Shown: positions 8,516-16,910, counted from the stretch's first letter. The stretch: 64,000 bases of DNA from an uncultured Clostridia bacterium (GCA_934169745.1 CAKPOE010000008.1:6222-70221); one strand, 5' to 3'. Notes: generated by a model from the sequence alone, not told the origin. Numbers and translations are program-made.

Positions 8516-9871
8516 ATGATGACTACAATAGCTGCTATTTCAACACCTGCAGGAACGGGTGGAATAAGTATTGTTAGAATGAGTGGAGAGAATGCTCTAA
8601 ATATATTAAGAAAGGTGTTTAAAACAAAGAGTTTAGATACTTTTAATTCTCATACAATAAAATATGGACATATTGTTGACAATGACGGGAAAGTTATTGA
8701 TGAGGTATTAGTTTCATATTTTAAGGCACCAAAAACATATACAGGGGAAGACATTTGTGAAATTAATTGCCATGGCGGAAATATAGTAACAAAGCAGGTT
8801 TTAGAACTTCTACTAAAAAATGGGGCGGTGCTTGCAGAAGGTGGCGAATTTACAAAAAGAGCTTTTTTAAATGGAAAGATGGACTTATCACAAGCAGAAG
8901 CTGTAATAGATATTATAAATAGCAAGAGTGACAAGGAGAAAAAATCATCTTTGAACCAATTACAGGGGGTGCTAGGCAAAAAAATAAGAGAAATAAAAGG
9001 AGATTTTGTAGACTTACTTGTAGATATTGAAGCTAACATAGATTATCCAGAGTATGACATTGAGGAAGTTAGGCGAGAGAAAGTCATAGATGTATTAGAT
9101 AAAAATATTGATAAATTACAAAGGCTTGAAAATTCTTTTGAAAGCGGAAAAGTGCTTAAAAATGGCGTAAATACAGTAATAATCGGCAAACCTAATGTTG
9201 GAAAGTCATCACTTTTAAATGTGCTGTTGAAAGAAGAAAGGGCAATCGTTACAGAAATACCAGGAACTACGAGGGATACTATAGAAGAATATTTAACTAT
9301 AAAAGGTATTCCACTCAAAATAACGGATACTGCTGGAATAAGAGAAACTGATGATATAGTAGAAGAAATTGGCGTTGAAAAGAGTATGAAAGCATTGGAA
9401 ACAGCAGAGTTAGCACTTATTATTTTGGATGGTACAAAGAAACTAGAAAAAGAAGATTTTGATATTTTAGATAAGGTGAAAAATAAGAAACATATTATTA
9501 TAATAAATAAAATCGATTTGGATTCAAATATAGAAAAAGATAAATTAAATGATGAAAATATCATTGAAATCTCAACCAAAACACTGAGCGGAATAGAAAA
9601 GCTTGAAGATAAAATAGAATGTATGTTTAATCAAAATGAGATGGATGTGGATAATGAAATTGTTGTTACAAATATACGACATAAGGATTTAATAACAAAA
9701 GCTAGATTACAAATTGAACACATCAAAGAAGCATTGAAGTCTGGTATTCCAATAGATATGATTTCTATAGAATTACAGAATGCAGTTCAATTTTTGGGAG
9801 AAATCACTGGGGAAACAGTCTCTGAGGACGTTGTTAATGGCATATTTAAGAAGTTTTGCGTAGGAAAGTAA
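8516..9871 (+). CDS. mnmE: tRNA modification GTPase MnmE
   Basis: MnmE with MnmG installs the carboxymethylaminomethyl group on U34 of certain tRNAs. The 451-residue product has an N-terminal folate-binding domain, a helical domain carrying an inserted G domain with G-K-P-N-V-G-K-S-S (about 224-232), D-T-A-G (about 270) and N-K-I-D, and the conserved C-terminal C-V-G-K containing the essential cysteine. Two adjacent ATGs (8516 and 8519) are possible starts after GAGGTG. It is followed by mnmG as usual. Confidence 0.97.
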   Translation: MMTTIAAISTPAGTGGISIVRMSGENALNILRKVFKTKSLDTFNSHTIKYGHIVDNDGKVIDEVLVSYFKAPKTYTGEDICEINCHGGNIVTKQVLELLLKNGAVLAEGGEFTKRAFLNGKMDLSQAEAVIDIINSKSDKEKKSSLNQLQGVLGKKIREIKGDFVDLLVDIEANIDYPEYDIEEVRREKVIDVLDKNIDKLQRLENSFESGKVLKNGVNTVIIGKPNVGKSSLLNVLLKEERAIVTEIPGTTRDTIEEYLTIKGIPLKITDTAGIRETDDIVEEIGVEKSMKALETAELALIILDGTKKLEKEDFDILDKVKNKKHIIIINKIDLDSNIEKDKLNDENIIEISTKTLSGIEKLEDKIECMFNQNEMDVDNEIVVTNIRHKDLITKARLQIEHIKEALKSGIPIDMISIELQNAVQFLGEITGETVSEDVVNGIFKKFCVGK

Positions 9872-9889
9872 TAACACTAGGGAAATCAA

Positions 9890-9905
9890 TGTTTCACGTG
9901 AAACA
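9890..9905. other. parS site 1
   Basis: Exact TGTTTCACGTGAAACA palindrome between mnmE and mnmG. This is the ParB/Spo0J recognition sequence; parA and parB lie 4 kb away. Confidence 0.95.
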
Positions 9906-9927
9906 TTATCGAAAAGAGGTATATAAA

Positions 9928-11793
9928 ATGGATTATGAAGCAGGAAATTATGATGTAATTGTTATAGGCGCAGGACATGCAGGTTGTGAAGCAGCACTTG
10001 CCGCTGCTCGACTTGGAGTTAAAACGTGCTTGTTTACTATAAATATGGATAGCATAGCAAACATGCCATGTAACCCTAACATTGGCGGAACGTCAAAAGG
10101 ACATTTAGTTAGGGAGATAGACGCTCTAGGCGGGGAAATGGCTAAAAATATTGATAAAACTTTTATACAATCAAGAATGTTAAATACCGCGAAAGGACCA
10201 GCTGTATATTCGTTGAGAGCACAAGCAGATAGAAAAAAATATCAGATGGAAATGAAACATACACTTGAATTGCAAGAAAATTTGGACGTAAAACAAGCTG
10301 AAATTGTTGAATACATATTAAAAGATGGGAAGATTGATGCTGTTAAAACTCGTATAGGAGCAATATATCACACGAAGGTTGCGGTGCTTTGTTCTGGTAC
10401 ATATTTGAGGGGAAAAATATTTATAGGTGAAGTTAATTATGAGAGTGGTCCAGATGGTATTTTCCCTGCTAAGTTCTTAACAGAAAGCTTGGAGAAAATA
10501 GGGATAAAAACAAGGAGATTTAAGACAGGAACACCTGCAAGAGTGAACAAAAGAAGTATTGACTTTAGTAAGATGGAGATACAAGAAGGTGACAAAGAAA
10601 TAGTGCCATTTTCTTTCGAAAATAAAGATTTGAACAGGGAACAAGTTCCTTGTTACTTAACATATACAAACGAAAAAACTCATGAGATAATTAGGGCAAA
10701 TCTACATCGTTCTCCACTTTATGGTGGCGAAATTAAAGGAACGGGGCCAAGATATTGTCCATCAATAGAGGATAAAGTGGTTCGTTTTGCTGACAAAGAA
10801 AGGCATCAAGTTTTTGTAGAACCTTTAGGTGAAAATACTGAAGAGATGTATATTCAGGGAATGTCTAGCAGTTTGCCAGAAGATGTTCAAATAGCTATGT
10901 ATAGGACAATTCCGGGATTGGAGCATTGTGAATTTACAAGACCAGCATATGCTATTGAATATGATTGTATTGATTCAACTGATTTAAAATTGAGTTTGGA
11001 ATCTAAAATAGTTGAAGGTTTGTTTTTTGCAGGTCAGGTAAATGGTTCATCGGGATACGAAGAGGCTGCTGCACAAGGAATAATGGCTGGTATTAATGCT
11101 GCACAAAAAGTTAAAGGAAAAGAACCGCTTATACTAGATAGAAGTGATGCATATATTGGCGTTTTGATTGATGATTTAGTTACAAAAGGAACTAATGAAC
11201 CTTATAGAATGATGACATCTAGAGCGGAATATAGATTATTGCTTAGACAGGATAATAGTGATGAAAGATTAACACCTAAGGGTCATGAAATTGGCTTAAT
11301 ATCGGATGAAAGATATGAAAAATTCTTAAAAAAACAGGATAATATAAGAAGAGAGATAGAAAGAGTAAAAAGTACTAATATAAAGCCTTCTGATAGGCTT
11401 AATCAAATCCTAGAGGAAAAAGGCACGACACCTGTTACTACAGGTTCTAAGCTTTCAGATTTAATAAAGAGAACGGAATTAGATTATGAAATTTTAAAGG
11501 ATGTCGATGAGCAAAGACCTGAGTTAACAAAAGAAGAAAGAGATGAAGTTAATATTAAAATAAAATATGAAGGTTATATAAAACTACAATTAGAACAAAT
11601 AGAAGGATTTAAAAAATTAGAAAACAAAAAAATACCGGAAGATATTGATTACGAAAAAGTTAAGGGAATAAGAATTGAAGCAAGACAAAAGCTGGAGAAG
11701 TTTAGACCAACTTCAATTGGTCAGGCATCAAGAATATCTGGCATTTCACCTGCTGACATATCTGTACTTTTAATTTATTTACAAACATTGTAG
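9928..11793 (+). CDS. mnmG: tRNA U34 carboxymethylaminomethyl modification enzyme MnmG
   Basis: The FAD-dependent partner of MnmE (GidA). The 621-residue protein shows the dinucleotide-binding G-A-G-H-A-G-C-E-A near residue 14 and the family signatures G-P-R-Y-C-P-S-I-E-D-K and G-Y-E-E-A-A-A-Q-G. An upstream in-frame start at 9856 would translate through the parS palindrome, so I place the start at ATG 9928, after AAAGAGGT, which matches the family N-terminus. The length is normal for the family. Confidence 0.97.
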   Translation: MDYEAGNYDVIVIGAGHAGCEAALAAARLGVKTCLFTINMDSIANMPCNPNIGGTSKGHLVREIDALGGEMAKNIDKTFIQSRMLNTAKGPAVYSLRAQADRKKYQMEMKHTLELQENLDVKQAEIVEYILKDGKIDAVKTRIGAIYHTKVAVLCSGTYLRGKIFIGEVNYESGPDGIFPAKFLTESLEKIGIKTRRFKTGTPARVNKRSIDFSKMEIQEGDKEIVPFSFENKDLNREQVPCYLTYTNEKTHEIIRANLHRSPLYGGEIKGTGPRYCPSIEDKVVRFADKERHQVFVEPLGENTEEMYIQGMSSSLPEDVQIAMYRTIPGLEHCEFTRPAYAIEYDCIDSTDLKLSLESKIVEGLFFAGQVNGSSGYEEAAAQGIMAGINAAQKVKGKEPLILDRSDAYIGVLIDDLVTKGTNEPYRMMTSRAEYRLLLRQDNSDERLTPKGHEIGLISDERYEKFLKKQDNIRREIERVKSTNIKPSDRLNQILEEKGTTPVTTGSKLSDLIKRTELDYEILKDVDEQRPELTKEERDEVNIKIKYEGYIKLQLEQIEGFKKLENKKIPEDIDYEKVKGIRIEARQKLEKFRPTSIGQASRISGISPADISVLLIYLQTL

Positions 11794-11962
11794 TATGAAT
11801 GGTTAAATCATTGCAAACACTACAATTATATGATGCGCTACGACAATTGATTATAATTGCTTTTTTGCGGTCAGCACCACTAACTTTATTACCAAAGCCA
11901 AAAAGCAAAAAATACCGACAAATAATTCTAAATTTACATTTCGGTAGTCAAAAGGAGGGATT

Positions 11963-12667
11963 ATGAAAACCTTACTTAAAAAGTTAGCTAAACAAATTGA
12001 TATAGAATTATCAAATGAACAAATTGACAAGTTTTTTACCTATAAAGATTTGTTGAAGGAATGGAATGAGAAAATAAATTTAACAGCCATAGTTGATGAT
12101 GAAGAAATATTGTTAAAACATTTTATAGATTCTTTGACAATTGAAAAATATATTACAGAGAATAGCTCTATAATAGATGTCGGAACAGGTGCTGGTTTTC
12201 CTGGAATTCCATTAAAAATAGTGAGAGAAGACATTGAGCTTACTTTACTTGATTCTTTAAATAAAAGAATTAATTTTTTAAATGAAGTAATTGATGCGAA
12301 TAATTTGAAAAATGTTTGCTGTATTCATGGAAGAGCGGAAGATGTTTCACGTGAAACATCAATGAGAGAAAGTTTTGATTATGCCACTGCTAGGGCTGTT
12401 GCAAATCTTTCAACGCTCTCAGAACTTTGCTTGCCTTTTGTAAAGATTGGCGGAAAATTTATTTGTATGAAAGGAAACAATATAGACGAAGTAGAGGAAG
12501 CAAAAAGGGCAATAGAAGTATTAGGAGGAAAAATAGTAAATATAGAAAAGTTATTATTGCCTAATTCAGATATTGAAAGAAATATTATAATAATCGAAAA
12601 AGTAAAACAAACTCCTAAGCAGTACCCTAGAAAGGCTGGTATTCCAGCAAAAGAACCTATAAAGTGA
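11963..12667 (+). CDS. rsmG: 16S rRNA (guanine527-N7)-methyltransferase RsmG
   Basis: RsmG (GidB) methylates G527 of 16S rRNA. The 234-residue protein has the SAM-binding motif D-V-G-T-G-A-G-F-P-G-I-P near residue 73 and the family N-terminal Y-K-D-L-L-K-E-W-N-E-K-I-N-L-T. A perfect parS palindrome (12343-12358) is inside the gene and encodes D-V-S-R-E-T. The ATG at 11963 follows AGGAGGG. It sits in the normal place between mnmG and parAB. Confidence 0.96.
   Translation: MKTLLKKLAKQIDIELSNEQIDKFFTYKDLLKEWNEKINLTAIVDDEEILLKHFIDSLTIEKYITENSSIIDVGTGAGFPGIPLKIVREDIELTLLDSLNKRINFLNEVIDANNLKNVCCIHGRAEDVSRETSMRESFDYATARAVANLSTLSELCLPFVKIGGKFICMKGNNIDEVEEAKRAIEVLGGKIVNIEKLLLPNSDIERNIIIIEKVKQTPKQYPRKAGIPAKEPIK
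12343..12358. other. parS site 2, inside rsmG
   Basis: Exact TGTTTCACGTGAAACA within the rsmG coding sequence, read there as part of D-V-S-R-E-T. Confidence 0.95.
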
Positions 12668-12670
12668 AAA

Positions 12671-12686
12671 TGTTTCACGTGAAACA
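12671..12686. other. parS site 3
   Basis: Exact TGTTTCACGTGAAACA four bases after the rsmG stop codon. Confidence 0.95.
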
Positions 12687-12735
12687 AAGCATGTAGCACA
12701 TGGCACAAAATGTTATAATATGCGATTAAAGCACA

Positions 12736-12765
12736 TTGACAAATGCTTCACAATCGATATATAAT
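12736..12765 (+). promoter_or_regulatory. Promoter of the small membrane protein gene
   Basis: TTGACA (12736-12741), 18 bases, TATAAT (12760-12765); both hexamers are perfect consensus. Confidence 0.8.
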
Positions 12766-12825
12766 CACCTCAAGAACAAATCTTTCATTACTCATCAAAC
12801 AAATTTTGAGGAGGGAGTAGTCGTG

Positions 12826-13371
12826 ATGGCACTAGCTTTGGGCGGACTTGCGGGGATTGTTGCTGAAGTTTTGGTTGGTTTGATATATTCGATTGTGATA
12901 ATCGCAATATCAAAGACAGAGTGGCGTTTCCTGAAGAACATTTTCGTGGTATCACACATGTATGTAGCGAAAGGAAAATGCATAGTGTTTGCAATACTTT
13001 CATCACTTGCATGCTACCGAGTGATTACAAACGGTTCGATATTGTCAATTGTAATGTTTTCATTTTCATTCATGATGATGATGGCAACGTTACTAATAAA
13101 CATATCAAGTAAAATAAGCCCAATGAAAATAACGTCAGATGGCTTGATGTCGCTGTATCTTCTTGCTGCACTCATAACATTTGGATACGTTGTATTGATG
13201 GGAGAAGTGTGGGTTAGAATAGTAATGGCAACATATTTGCTTATTCTGGCTACATACTATTTGTACAAAATGGATGCATGGGGTGAGATATTTGGAAGTT
13301 TTGAAGAAACGTATGAATATCTTTATCCTGTAATTCCATTTGTTGCGGTACTTGTCACGATATTAATATAA
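12826..13371 (+). CDS. Multispanning membrane protein, unknown function
   Basis: A 181-residue hydrophobic protein with about five predicted membrane segments (around residues 5-28, 45-65, 70-90, 105-125 and 160-180). I do not recognise a family. The start is taken as ATG 12826 (or GTG 12823) because GGAGGGAG lies just upstream; an in-frame upstream start would begin inside the promoter. It has its own consensus promoter and lies between two parS sites in the rsmG-parA interval, where Clostridia often carry lineage-specific genes. The codon choice (more G and C) differs slightly from its neighbours. Confidence 0.7.
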   Translation: MALALGGLAGIVAEVLVGLIYSIVIIAISKTEWRFLKNIFVVSHMYVAKGKCIVFAILSSLACYRVITNGSILSIVMFSFSFMMMMATLLINISSKISPMKITSDGLMSLYLLAALITFGYVVLMGEVWVRIVMATYLLILATYYLYKMDAWGEIFGSFEETYEYLYPVIPFVAVLVTILI

Positions 13372-13373
13372 AT

Positions 13374-13389
13374 TGTTTCACGTGAAACA
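13374..13389. other. parS site 4
   Basis: Exact TGTTTCACGTGAAACA starting two bases after the membrane protein stop codon. Confidence 0.95.
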
Positions 13390-13406
13390 ATTACCAACTA
13401 AATGAT

Positions 13407-13464
13407 TTCCGGCAGTCATATTCTTGCTTGTTTTTGAAAAATGAGCAAGGTGTGACTGCCGGAA
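13407..13464. repeat. Large palindrome in rsmG-parA interval
   Basis: TTCCGGCAGTCA (13407-13418) and TGACTGCCGGAA (13453-13464) are perfect 12-base inverted repeats. Inside them CTTGCT and AGCAAG pair again. The TTCCGGCAG core resembles the dispersed intergenic repeat found near 17.95, 55.98, 59.08 and 63.0 kb. The rest of 13390-13650 holds no gene; a second dispersed-repeat fragment lies at 13549-13584. Confidence 0.75.
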
Positions 13465-13548
13465 TTATTTAGGTAACTATTTGTGTTTTACTGCTATACA
13501 GTGTTTCGTTCTTATGTAGTTGCCGAGAAGAAACTTAAAATATGAAAA

Positions 13549-13584
13549 TGCCCGCACTTTACAACTGTTTGCGGCTGTTTTAAT
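13549..13584 (+). repeat. Dispersed repeat family 2, copy 1 (TACAACTGTTTG)
   Basis: The stretch TACAACTGTTTGCGGCTG followed by a T-rich tail and TTTTAAT is nearly repeated at 16808-16838 (TACAACTGTTTGAGGCTG) and more loosely at 59024-59050. This copy lacks the upstream GC hairpin seen in the others. Confidence 0.55.
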
Positions 13585-13650
13585 TTTGCTACTAATGATA
13601 TGCTACAGAAAGTGGTATAAATAATTTTTTGCAAATTTTTGTGTTTTTTA

Positions 13651-13679
13651 TTGTATAAAATTTGTAAAACATATATAAT
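13651..13679 (+). promoter_or_regulatory. Candidate parAB promoter
   Basis: TTGTAT (13651-13656), 17 bases, TATAAT (13674-13679), followed 25 bases later by parS site 5, so ParB binding could affect transcription of its own operon. Confidence 0.55.
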
Positions 13680-13703
13680 ATTTTTGAACAAAAGAAAATG
13701 TAA

Positions 13704-13719
13704 TGTTTCACGTGAAACA
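13704..13719. other. parS site 5
   Basis: Exact TGTTTCACGTGAAACA in the leader of parA, between the candidate promoter and the ribosome binding site. Confidence 0.95.
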
Positions 13720-13741
13720 TTTTTAAATTGGAGGTATATAA

Positions 13742-14518
13742 ATGGGAAAAGTTATTTCAATTGCAAATCAAAAAGGTGGAGTTGGAAAGACTACAACGTC
13801 AGTAAACTTGAGCGCTTGCTTAGCATTGGCAAAAAAGAAAGTATTATTAATTGATGCGGATCCACAAGGAAACGCAACGAGCGGAGTGGGTGCGAAAAAA
13901 GACGTTGAAAAATCTACTTACGATGTTATTATAAATGGGGAAGATATAAGAAATGTAATACAAAAAAGTGCTGTGGATGGTTTAGATGTTTGTGCTGCAA
14001 ATATAAATCTTGCTGGAGCTGAGGTTCAATTGGTTTCTCAATTATCAAGAGAACATAAATTGAAAGAAGCATTAAAAGATATAAGAGATGAATATGATTT
14101 TATAATTATTGATTGTCCACCATCACTTGGTCTTGTAACATTGAATGCCTTAACAGCATCAGATACAGTTTTAGTTCCTATTCAATGTGAGTATTATGCT
14201 TTGGAAGGCTTGGGACAATTGATGAGCACGATTGATTTAGTACAAAGAATGTTAAACAAAGATTTGGAAGTTGAAGGCGTTGCACTTACAATGTATGATG
14301 CGAGAACAAATTTATCAATGCAAGTAATTGAAGAGGTAAAAAAATATTTCAAAGATAAGGTATATAGGACAGTAATTCCAAGAAATGTAAAATTAAGTGA
14401 GGCTCCAAGTTTTGGTCTTCCTATTGCATTATATGATAAAAAATCAAAAGGTGCAGAAGCATATACTAATTTAGCAAAAGAAGTAATAAGACAAAATAAG
14501 ATTGTAAATAAAGCATAG
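13742..14518 (+). CDS. parA: Chromosome partitioning ATPase ParA/Soj
   Basis: ParA is a deviant Walker ATPase that segregates ParB-parS complexes and, in Bacillus, regulates DnaA. The 258-residue protein has the deviant Walker A K-G-G-V-G-K-T-T-T at residues 10-19, the D-P-Q-G-N motif near 41, and D-C-P-P-S near 125. ATG 13742 follows TTGGAGGT. It is co-transcribed with parB, 29 bases downstream. Confidence 0.97.
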   Translation: MGKVISIANQKGGVGKTTTSVNLSACLALAKKKVLLIDADPQGNATSGVGAKKDVEKSTYDVIINGEDIRNVIQKSAVDGLDVCAANINLAGAEVQLVSQLSREHKLKEALKDIRDEYDFIIIDCPPSLGLVTLNALTASDTVLVPIQCEYYALEGLGQLMSTIDLVQRMLNKDLEVEGVALTMYDARTNLSMQVIEEVKKYFKDKVYRTVIPRNVKLSEAPSFGLPIALYDKKSKGAEAYTNLAKEVIRQNKIVNKA

Positions 14519-14547
14519 AAAAAATATAAAAGAATGGAGGAATATAT

Positions 14548-15432
14548 ATGGCAACAAAGGGTGGATTAGGAAAAGGACTAGAAGCATTATTTCCATCAAA
14601 CGTAGATATAGGTTCACTTTCAAAAGATGTTTCACGTGAAACGTCAGAAAAAGTTATTGAGATGAAATTGAATGAGATTGAACCAGATATTAATCAGCCA
14701 AGAAAAGTTTTTGATGATGAAAAGTTGGAAGAACTAAGCGAATCAATAAAAGAGCATGGTGTTTTACAACCAATAATAGTAACAAAAAAAGATGATTATT
14801 ATCAAATAATAGCAGGAGAGAGACGTTGGAGAGCTTCTAAAAAAGCAGGGTTGAAAACGATACCTGTTATTGTAAGAGATTATGATGCAAAAAAAATAAG
14901 AGAGGTTTCACTTATTGAAAATTTGCAAAGACAGGATTTGAATGCATTGGATACTGCAAAAGCCATTAAAGAATTGATGGAAGAACATCAACTAACACAA
15001 GAACAACTTGCGAAGACGTTAGGAAAGAGTAGAAGCGCAATTGCAAATACTTTGAGAATATTGAACCTAGATGAACGTGTACAAGATATGGTACAAGAGG
15101 GAAAGCTTTCTGAAGGACATGCAAGAACTCTTGCATCAATAGAAAGTCCTCAAAAGCAATATAAGTTGGCCATGGATATAATCAATCTTGATTTGAGTGT
15201 TCGTGAAGCTGAAAATATGGCAAAAGAGGAGAAGGAAGAAGTTAAAAAGAAACCAACGAATAAGAAAAAAAGTAAGTTAGAAGCTATTTATAAAGATCTT
15301 GAAAATAGAATAAAGAGTGCATTGGGCACAAAGGTATCATTCAAACCACAAACAAAAAGCAAGGGAAAAATTGTTATAGACTATTATAATGAGGAAGAGC
15401 TAGAGAGAATTTTAGAGATACTTGAAAAATAG
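14548..15432 (+). CDS. parB: Chromosome partitioning protein ParB/Spo0J
   Basis: ParB binds parS, hydrolyses CTP and spreads along DNA to organise the origin region. The 294-residue protein has the N-terminal G-L-G-K-G-L-E-A-L-F, the CTPase motif G-E-R-R-W-R-A (about 90-96), the I-E-N-L-Q-R-Q-D-L-N motif, a helix-turn-helix (about 150-175) and a C-terminal dimerisation region. A near-perfect parS (14628-14643) lies inside the gene and encodes D-V-S-R-E-T. Whether it is Spo0J or a Noc paralogue is settled in favour of Spo0J by pairing with parA. Confidence 0.96.
   Translation: MATKGGLGKGLEALFPSNVDIGSLSKDVSRETSEKVIEMKLNEIEPDINQPRKVFDDEKLEELSESIKEHGVLQPIIVTKKDDYYQIIAGERRWRASKKAGLKTIPVIVRDYDAKKIREVSLIENLQRQDLNALDTAKAIKELMEEHQLTQEQLAKTLGKSRSAIANTLRILNLDERVQDMVQEGKLSEGHARTLASIESPQKQYKLAMDIINLDLSVREAENMAKEEKEEVKKKPTNKKKSKLEAIYKDLENRIKSALGTKVSFKPQTKSKGKIVIDYYNEEELERILEILEK
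14628..14643. other. parS site 6, inside parB
   Basis: TGTTTCACGTGAAACG: one base differs from the perfect palindrome (last A is G). It is read in the parB frame as D-V-S-R-E-T, as in rsmG. Confidence 0.9.
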
Positions 15433-15449
15433 GAAAGAGGGAAAATACT

Positions 15450-15974
15450 ATGGATAAATTTTTGGAATTTACAAAAGAGCCAGAGTTTATTATTTGTGGA
15501 ATAGTAATAATAGTTGCATTATTTGTTATTACTATAATAAATATTATAAGAACAAACAAAATAGCGAAAAAGTACAAAAAATTTATTTCAAAATTTTCTA
15601 AAGGTGCGAATATAGAAATATTACTAAATGATTATGCCAATTCTGTAGAAGAAGTTAGAAATGAGAATGTTTCGATAAGAAATAAAATAGATGCTATCGA
15701 AAAAAATAGTATGCATGCGTTACAAAAAGTTGGAATAGTGAGATATAATGCCTTTGCAGACACAGGAAGCGATTTGTGCTTTGCACTTGCTCTTTTAGAT
15801 TTTGAAAATAATGGCGTTGTAATAAATGGGGTATATTCGAGAGATAATACAACAACTACTTATGCAAAACCAGTAGAAAAAGGAGTTTCAAAGTATACAT
15901 TATCAAAAGAAGAATCAGAAGCAATTGAGAAAGCTAAAAGAATGGCAGATAGCTATTTTATAAATGTAAGATAA
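15450..15974 (+). CDS. DUF4446 family protein
   Basis: A 174-residue protein with one N-terminal membrane segment (about residues 13-34), a coiled-coil-like stretch (about 55-90), and the conserved soluble block V-R-Y-N-A-F-A-D-T-G-S-D-L-C-F-A. This matches the DUF4446 family, typically found directly after parB in Clostridia, as here (17 bases downstream). Function is unknown; the anchored coiled coil next to parAB suggests, without proof, a link to the envelope or chromosome organisation. Confidence 0.85.
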   Translation: MDKFLEFTKEPEFIICGIVIIVALFVITIINIIRTNKIAKKYKKFISKFSKGANIEILLNDYANSVEEVRNENVSIRNKIDAIEKNSMHALQKVGIVRYNAFADTGSDLCFALALLDFENNGVVINGVYSRDNTTTTYAKPVEKGVSKYTLSKEESEAIEKAKRMADSYFINVR

Positions 15975-15990
15975 AAAGAAAAAAATTCTA

Positions 15991-16019
15991 TTGACAAGTT
16001 TTATTTAAAATGGTAGTAT
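15991..16019 (+). promoter_or_regulatory. Promoter of serine tRNA genes
   Basis: TTGACA (15991-15996), 17 bases, TAGTAT (16014-16019), about 30 bases before the first tRNA. Confidence 0.65.
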
Positions 16020-16049
16020 ATATACTGTTACCGAAAAGGTCAACCTAGT

Positions 16050-16140
16050 GCAGAGGTGGTCGAGTTGGTTTAAGGCACCAGTCTTGAAAATTGGCGTATG
16101 TGCGAGCATACCGTGGGTTCGAATCCCACCCTCTGCGCCA
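16050..16140 (+). tRNA. tRNA-Ser (UGA)
   Basis: A 91-base class II tRNA with encoded CCA. Acceptor stem GCAGAGG / CCTCTGC, anticodon stem CCAGT / ATTGG with loop CTTGAAA (anticodon TGA), a long variable arm GTATG...CATAC typical of serine, and T-arm GGGTTCGAATCCC. Confidence 0.96.
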
Positions 16141-16145
16141 CACAG

Positions 16146-16182
16146 AAAGTTAGAGTTTAGAAATATCTAAGTTCTAACTTTT
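16146..16182 (+). other. Hairpin between the two serine tRNAs
   Basis: AAAGTTAGA and TTTAGA pair with TCTAA and TCTAACTTT (16146-16182) to give a long AT-rich stem with an internal GT/GT mismatch, followed by TTATATT. It may be a processing signal or weak terminator in the tRNA transcript. Confidence 0.55.
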
Positions 16183-16188
16183 ATATTA

Positions 16189-16280
16189 GGAGACATACCC
16201 AAGCCGGTCGAAGGGGACAGTTTGCTAAACTGTTAGGGTTCGTAAGGGCCGCGAGGGTTCGAATCCCTCTGTCTCCGCCA
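16189..16280 (+). tRNA. tRNA-Ser (GCU)
   Basis: A 92-base class II tRNA with encoded CCA. Acceptor GGAGACA / TGTCTCC, anticodon stem ACAGT / ACTGT with loop TTGCTAA (anticodon GCT), long variable arm, and T-arm GGGTTCGAATCCC. Its 3' 20 bases start a 151-base segment duplicated downstream. Confidence 0.96.
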
Positions 16281-16411
16281 AAGAGCACTATGCTAAAACA
16301 GTGTAGTGTTTTTTTGATGTATGAAAAAAAGAACGATTCGAACCCGAGAGGGCAACGAGCGTAAAGAAAAAGCTCCAGTGGAGCTTTTTTAGTGAGTTGA
16401 CCGACTGAGCT
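16261..16411 (+). repeat. Tandem duplication, copy 1 (tRNA-Ser 3' end plus downstream)
   Basis: This 151-base segment begins with the last 20 bases of tRNA-Ser(GCU), then two terminator hairpins (16286-16315 and 16371-16390), and ends at GTTGACCGACTGAGCT. It is repeated with few changes at 16445-16595. Confidence 0.9.
16286..16315 (+). terminator. Terminator after tRNA-Ser(GCU)
   Basis: CACTA...TAGTG hairpin followed by seven or more T residues, six bases after the CCA end. Confidence 0.8.
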
Positions 16412-16444
16412 TGCGAAGGAGGTCTAGGATGCGAAGCAGACGGC

Positions 16445-16595
16445 GAATCCCTCTGTCTCCGCCAAAGAACACTATGCAGAAATAGCGTAGTGTTTTTTTG
16501 ATGTGTGATAACAAGAACGATTCGAACCCGAGAGGGCAACGAGCGTAAAGAAAAAGCTCCAGTGGAACTTTTTTAGTGAGTTGACCGACTGAGCT
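16445..16595 (+). repeat. Tandem duplication, copy 2, with tRNA 3' remnant
   Basis: The second 151-base copy starts with GAATCCCTCTGTCTCCGCCA, the 3' end of tRNA-Ser(GCU), but no tRNA body precedes it. Copies start 184 bases apart. The first hairpin has changed on both arms (ACACTATGC / GCGTAGTGT), keeping its pairing, which suggests the structure is maintained. The 33 bases between copies are unrelated to a tRNA. Confidence 0.85.
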
Positions 16596-16883
16596 GAAAC
16601 CAAAAAATAAAATACCGTAGATACACAAAATAAAAATAACGTTGTAGGGTGTCGCCGCCTTCGGCGACCCGTGAAATCCAAATGTAGCACAATACTTTTG
16701 TTTTGCATCTTCGTCCAGCCCGCCAAATGTGCACAAAAACCGTACACATTTGAAGCTTCGCTTTTTCGTGCAGGCCGGCCTTGCGGCAGGGCACAGTAAC
16801 CCTGCCCTACAACTGTTTGAGGCTGCTTATATTTTAATACAATACGATTTTAAGGGCCTTGTTTCGTTTTTTTATATAAATAC
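16596..16883. other. Gene-free region with GC hairpins and repeat family 2, copy 2
   Basis: I see no gene with a ribosome binding site. Contents are a hairpin around GTCGCC / GGCGAC (about 16651-16672), a GC-richer patch, a hairpin GGCAGGG / CCCTGCC (16785-16806), then TACAACTGTTTGAGGCTG, which matches other intergenic sites near 13.55 and 59.03 kb. Confidence 0.6.
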
Positions 16884-16910
16884 AAAAGAGTTCCTTTCGG
16901 AACTCTTTTT
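16884..16910. terminator. Bidirectional terminator
   Basis: AAAAGAGTTCC / GGAACTCTTTTT with a TTTC loop; A-tract and T-tract make it functional on both strands. It ends the minus-strand C40-like gene at 16930. Confidence 0.85.

Noticed and set aside
9856..9927. mnmG starting at 9856
   Set aside because: The extension reads through a parS palindrome and overlaps mnmE; the family N-terminus begins at ATG 9928, which has a binding site.
13407..13464. CRISPR array or riboswitch at the rsmG-parA palindrome
   Set aside because: A single inverted repeat without repeat-spacer periodicity or a recognisable riboswitch core. No CRISPR array was seen anywhere in the window.
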